DNA from: Oscillospiraceae bacterium
Lineage (GTDB): Bacteria > Bacillota > Clostridia > Oscillospirales > Ruminococcaceae
Reading direction: 5' to 3'
DNA length: 7,243 nucleotides
Assembly: GCA_017396055.1 (NCBI GenBank)
Contig: JAFQND010000212.1
Span: forward strand, 1 to 7,243
The notes under the pieces were generated by a model that had not been told where the DNA came from, made no database searches, and worked only from the letters and a program-made list of their open reading frames with translations. The position numbers were made by a program, and so were the translations under genes. Below, piece by piece: positions 5,476 to 7,243 of the stretch. The stretch's first letter is position 1. Each line of letters opens with the position of its first letter.

Positions 5476-6321
5476 ATGAGAGAGATTCCCGTTTCCCTGG
5501 TCACCGAGGCCGTCCGCGACCTCTGTATCGAAGCCAACCAGTTCCTGCCCGAGAGCCTGTCGGCCCTTCTGGCAGCAAATGCCGAAAAAGAGACCGATCC
5601 CCTCGGCAGAGAGGTGCTTTGTGACCTCTGCCGCAATCTGGATGCCGCGAAAGAGCTGGATGTTCCCATCTGTCAGGATACCGGCATGGCGGTCGTCTTT
5701 CTGGAGATCGGTCAGGATGTCCACTTTGTGGGCGGCGACCTGAACGAGGCGGTCAACAAAGGTGTTTCCCGCGGTTATCTGGAAGGGTATCTCCGCTGTT
5801 CGGTGGTATCCGACCCCGTCCGCAGAGACCATAATACCGGCGACAATACCCCCGCCGTCCTGCATCTGTCCATCGTTCCCGGCGACAAGGTCAAGGTCAC
5901 CGTCGCTCCCAAGGGCTTCGGCAGTGAGAATATGTCCGCCGTGCGGATGCTCAACCCTTCTGCCACTCCGGAAAAGATCATCGACGAAGTCACCGACGTG
6001 ATCCGGAAAGCCGGCGGCAACCCCTGTCCGCCCATCGTTGTGGGCGTGGGCATCGGCGGTGATTTCGAGCTGGCGGCTTACCTTGCCAAAAAAGCCCTCT
6101 GCCGGGATGTGTCTGAACGGAATCCCGATCCCTTCTATGCCGATATGGAAGCGAAAATGCTTCAATCTGTCAATGCCCTCGGCATCGGCCCCCAGGGCTT
6201 TGGCGGTGATGTGACCGCCCTTGCCGTCAATATCGAGACCTATCCCACCCATATCGCCGGTCTGCCCATGGCGGTCAATGTGGGCTGTCATGTGACAAGG
6301 CACAAGAGTCGGGTGATCTGA
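5476..6321 (+). CDS. fumA: Fumarate hydratase class I, alpha subunit (TtdA/FumA N-terminal type)
   Basis: This 281-residue protein is the alpha subunit of a two-subunit class I hydro-lyase that interconverts fumarate and malate (or, in TtdA, dehydrates tartrate) in the cytoplasm using a [4Fe-4S] cluster. The three expected cluster cysteines are present: Cys66 in PICQDTGMAV, Cys184 in GGNPCPPIVVGVGIGG, and Cys271 in NVGCHVTRHKSR near the C-terminus. Other conserved blocks are RRDHNTGDNTPAVLH (117-130) and APKGFGSENMS (144-154). Length and both ends fit a complete alpha subunit. AAGGAG ends six bases before the ATG, which is one base after the HD gene's stop. The catalytic partner, the beta subunit, usually lies directly downstream in Clostridia, but here an acetyltransferase follows with a 1-nt overlap and no beta gene is in the window. 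Fumarase versus tartrate dehydratase cannot be settled from this subunit alone; fumarase is more likely in a core-metabolism setting. Confidence 0.88.
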   Translation: MREIPVSLVTEAVRDLCIEANQFLPESLSALLAANAEKETDPLGREVLCDLCRNLDAAKELDVPICQDTGMAVVFLEIGQDVHFVGGDLNEAVNKGVSRGYLEGYLRCSVVSDPVRRDHNTGDNTPAVLHLSIVPGDKVKVTVAPKGFGSENMSAVRMLNPSATPEKIIDEVTDVIRKAGGNPCPPIVVGVGIGGDFELAAYLAKKALCRDVSERNPDPFYADMEAKMLQSVNALGIGPQGFGGDVTALAVNIETYPTHIAGLPMAVNVGCHVTRHKSRVI

Positions 6322-6764
6322 TGCTGACTGCTGTTCCCGCATCCATAGAGGATATCCCGATCATTTACGCCTTCTGTGAAGAGCTGATCGACCGGTACGA
6401 AGATCCCGCCGCCGTCGATATCCCGAAGGCGAAGGCATGGACCCTGCGCAAGCTGCAAAGCCAGATCGCAGACTACCGGGTCATTCTGAAAGACGGTGAA
6501 AAGGCCGGATATTTTCACTTTATCCCCGGTGGAAAAGGGGAGGAGTGTGAGCTGGACGATCTGTATATCCTGCCCCAGTTCCGCTCTCAGGGCATTGGCA
6601 CCGAAGTGATCCGCCGCTGTATCGAATCGAGCGGGGGAGCGGGCATCTTCCTTTACGTATTCCGCGAAAACAAAAGAGCCGTTTCACTCTACGAACGGCT
6701 TGGATTTACCGTCAGAGAGACCGCCGGAACCACAAGGCTTATCATGACCTGCCGTCGATTTTGA
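6321..6764 (+). CDS. GNAT-family N-acetyltransferase
   Basis: This 147-residue protein fits the size of a single-domain GNAT enzyme, which transfers acetyl from acetyl-CoA to an amine (small molecule, peptide or protein N-terminus) in the cytoplasm. The core is visible: a strand ELDDLYILP (about 76-84) leads into the acetyl-CoA pyrophosphate loop FRSQGIGTEVI (86-96), matching the R/Q-x-x-G-x-G/A motif. The closing block ENKRAVSLYERLGF (about 116-129) is typical of motif B. The N-terminal region with EDIPIIYAFCEELI is the usual first helix. The substrate is unknown. The ATG shares its A with the stop of the fumarase gene (TGATG), which suggests translational coupling. No ribosome site as strong as its neighbours' is present, consistent with coupling. 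No terminator was found before the ilvD promoter. Confidence 0.87.
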   Translation: MLTAVPASIEDIPIIYAFCEELIDRYEDPAAVDIPKAKAWTLRKLQSQIADYRVILKDGEKAGYFHFIPGGKGEECELDDLYILPQFRSQGIGTEVIRRCIESSGGAGIFLYVFRENKRAVSLYERLGFTVRETAGTTRLIMTCRRF

Positions 6765-6773
6765 AATTTATGC

Positions 6774-6802
6774 TTGACAGCTGTCATCATACAACTTATA
6801 AT
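6774..6802 (+). promoter_or_regulatory. Consensus sigma-A promoter of ilvD
   Basis: A perfect TTGACA (6774-6779) and perfect TATAAT (6797-6802) are separated by 17 bases. This is a full match to the housekeeping promoter consensus. The likely start is the A at 6809, giving a leader of about 49 nt. That is too short for a T-box or leader-peptide attenuator of the kind often found before branched-chain amino acid genes, so control is more likely by a repressor binding near the promoter. Confidence 0.92.
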
Positions 6803-6835
6803 GTTATCATACGTCTTTATCACCCTGTGATGACA
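6782..6835 (+). promoter_or_regulatory. Three operator-like copies of TGTyATCAyA at the ilvD promoter
   Basis: TGTCATCATA (6782-6791, in the spacer) and TGTTATCATA (6802-6811, directly after the -10) are direct copies 20 bp apart, about two helical turns. A third copy lies inverted in the leader at 6826-6835 (TGTGATGACA, which reads TGTCATCACA on the other strand). The first and third share a perfect 8-bp inverted repeat, TGTCATCA/TGATGACA. Position over the promoter suggests repression. The regulator is unknown. Confidence 0.5.
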
Positions 6836-6857
6836 TAGAGAAAGAAGGATTTGCTTT

Positions 6858-7243
6858 ATGAGAAGTGACGCCGTTACCAAAGGCGCAAAAAGTGCCGCCC
6901 ACCGTTCGCTGTTCCACGCGCTGGGCATCACCAATGAAGAGATGGATCGTCCCCTGATCGGTATCGTCAGCTCCCACAACGAGATCGTCCCCGGCCATAT
7001 GAATCTGGATAAGATCGTCGAGGCCGTCAAGCTGGGCGTCGCCATGGCCGGCGGCACCCCCATCGTTTTCCCCGCTATCGCTGTCTGCGACGGTATCGCC
7101 ATGGGCCATGTGGGCATGAAATATTCCCTCGTCACCCGCGACCTGATCGCCGACTCCACCGAATCAATGGCTTTGGCCCATGCCTTTGACGCATTGGTCA
7201 TGGTCCCCAACTGTGACAAGAACGTGCCCGGTCTGCTGATGGC
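6858..7243 (+). CDS. ilvD: Dihydroxy-acid dehydratase IlvD, N-terminal part (3' truncated)
   Basis: IlvD dehydrates 2,3-dihydroxy-isovalerate and -methylvalerate to 2-oxo acids, a late step of valine, isoleucine and leucine synthesis, in the cytoplasm. The first 128 codons are visible; the full family length is about 550-610, so most is missing. Recognisable blocks are [17 protein letters not shown] (34-50), [21 protein letters not shown] (two adjoining stretches, 71-91), RDLIADS (94-100) and [12 protein letters not shown] (117-128). Cys119 is a cluster ligand, and Asp78, Asp120 and Lys121 are metal-site residues. Position 46, a cluster cysteine in the [2Fe-2S] enzymes, is Gly, as in E. coli IlvD. 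The ATG at 6858 follows AAAGAAGGA with an 8-base gap. It has its own consensus promoter and operator-like repeats, so it is probably the first gene of a separate transcript. A sugar-acid dehydratase (Edd type) is less likely given the N-terminal motifs. Confidence 0.93.
   Translation, partial: MRSDAVTKGAKSAAHRSLFHALGITNEEMDRPLIGIVSSHNEIVPGHMNLDKIVEAVKLGVAMAGGTPIVFPAIAVCDGIAMGHVGMKYSLVTRDLIADSTESMALAHAFDALVMVPNCDKNVPGLLM

Noticed and set aside
5452..6342. 296-codon antisense frame covering the fumarase gene almost exactly
   Set aside because: Its translation is rich in Gly, Asp and His typical of reverse-complemented coding DNA; the + strand frame has all cluster cysteines.
6809..6857. T-box or leader-peptide attenuator before ilvD
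   Set aside because: The leader is only about 49 nt and shows no T-box core or terminator hairpin.

Overview
The window looks like chromosomal DNA from an anaerobic, moderately GC-rich Firmicute of the class Clostridia, possibly an Oscillospiraceae-type gut bacterium. This is inferred from the strong AGGAGG-type ribosome sites, sigma-A promoters (TTGACA/TATAAT), the codon style, and two oxygen-sensitive iron-sulfur hydro-lyases (a class I fumarase subunit and IlvD). No species is claimed. All protein genes lie on the + strand. I see no mobile elements, CRISPR arrays, tRNA or rRNA genes.

Layout. (1) 1-399 is the 3' end of ftsZ, with an unusual Ala/Pro-rich linker, followed by a strong hairpin. 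(2) 501-3335 holds asnB (glutamine-dependent asparagine synthetase, TTG start) and an AraC-family regulator. They are separated by a short gap with a 12-bp stem-loop, and the block ends at a canonical intrinsic terminator. (3) 3336-3707 is a 372-bp intergenic region, the least ordinary part of the window. On the minus strand it carries a near-consensus extended -10 promoter and, about 70 nt downstream, an intrinsic terminator with a seven-U run. Together these predict a small RNA with a C/U-rich, anti-Shine-Dalgarno-like 5' half. It also holds an imperfect 18-bp direct repeat and an 11-bp-phased TTTTCC array overlapping the promoter of the next gene. (4) 3708-6764 is a tight four-gene run: an imidazolonepropionase-like amidohydrolase, an HD-domain phosphohydrolase, a fumarate hydratase alpha subunit and a GNAT acetyltransferase. 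Gaps are 54 bp, 1 bp and a 1-nt stop/start overlap. The fumarase beta subunit normally expected next to alpha is not here. (5) 6774 to the end holds a perfect TTGACA-17-TATAAT promoter flanked by three copies of a 10-bp operator-like motif, driving ilvD (dihydroxy-acid dehydratase), which runs off the right edge.

How the genes fit together. asnB and ilvD are amino-acid biosynthesis genes, and the fumarase subunit belongs to C4-acid metabolism. The amidohydrolase, HD protein and GNAT are housekeeping or salvage-type enzymes of uncertain substrate. The window is not an obvious defence or mobile system. The most original signals are the predicted minus-strand small RNA and the repeated motifs at two promoters. 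These are sequence-based predictions and have not been tested.
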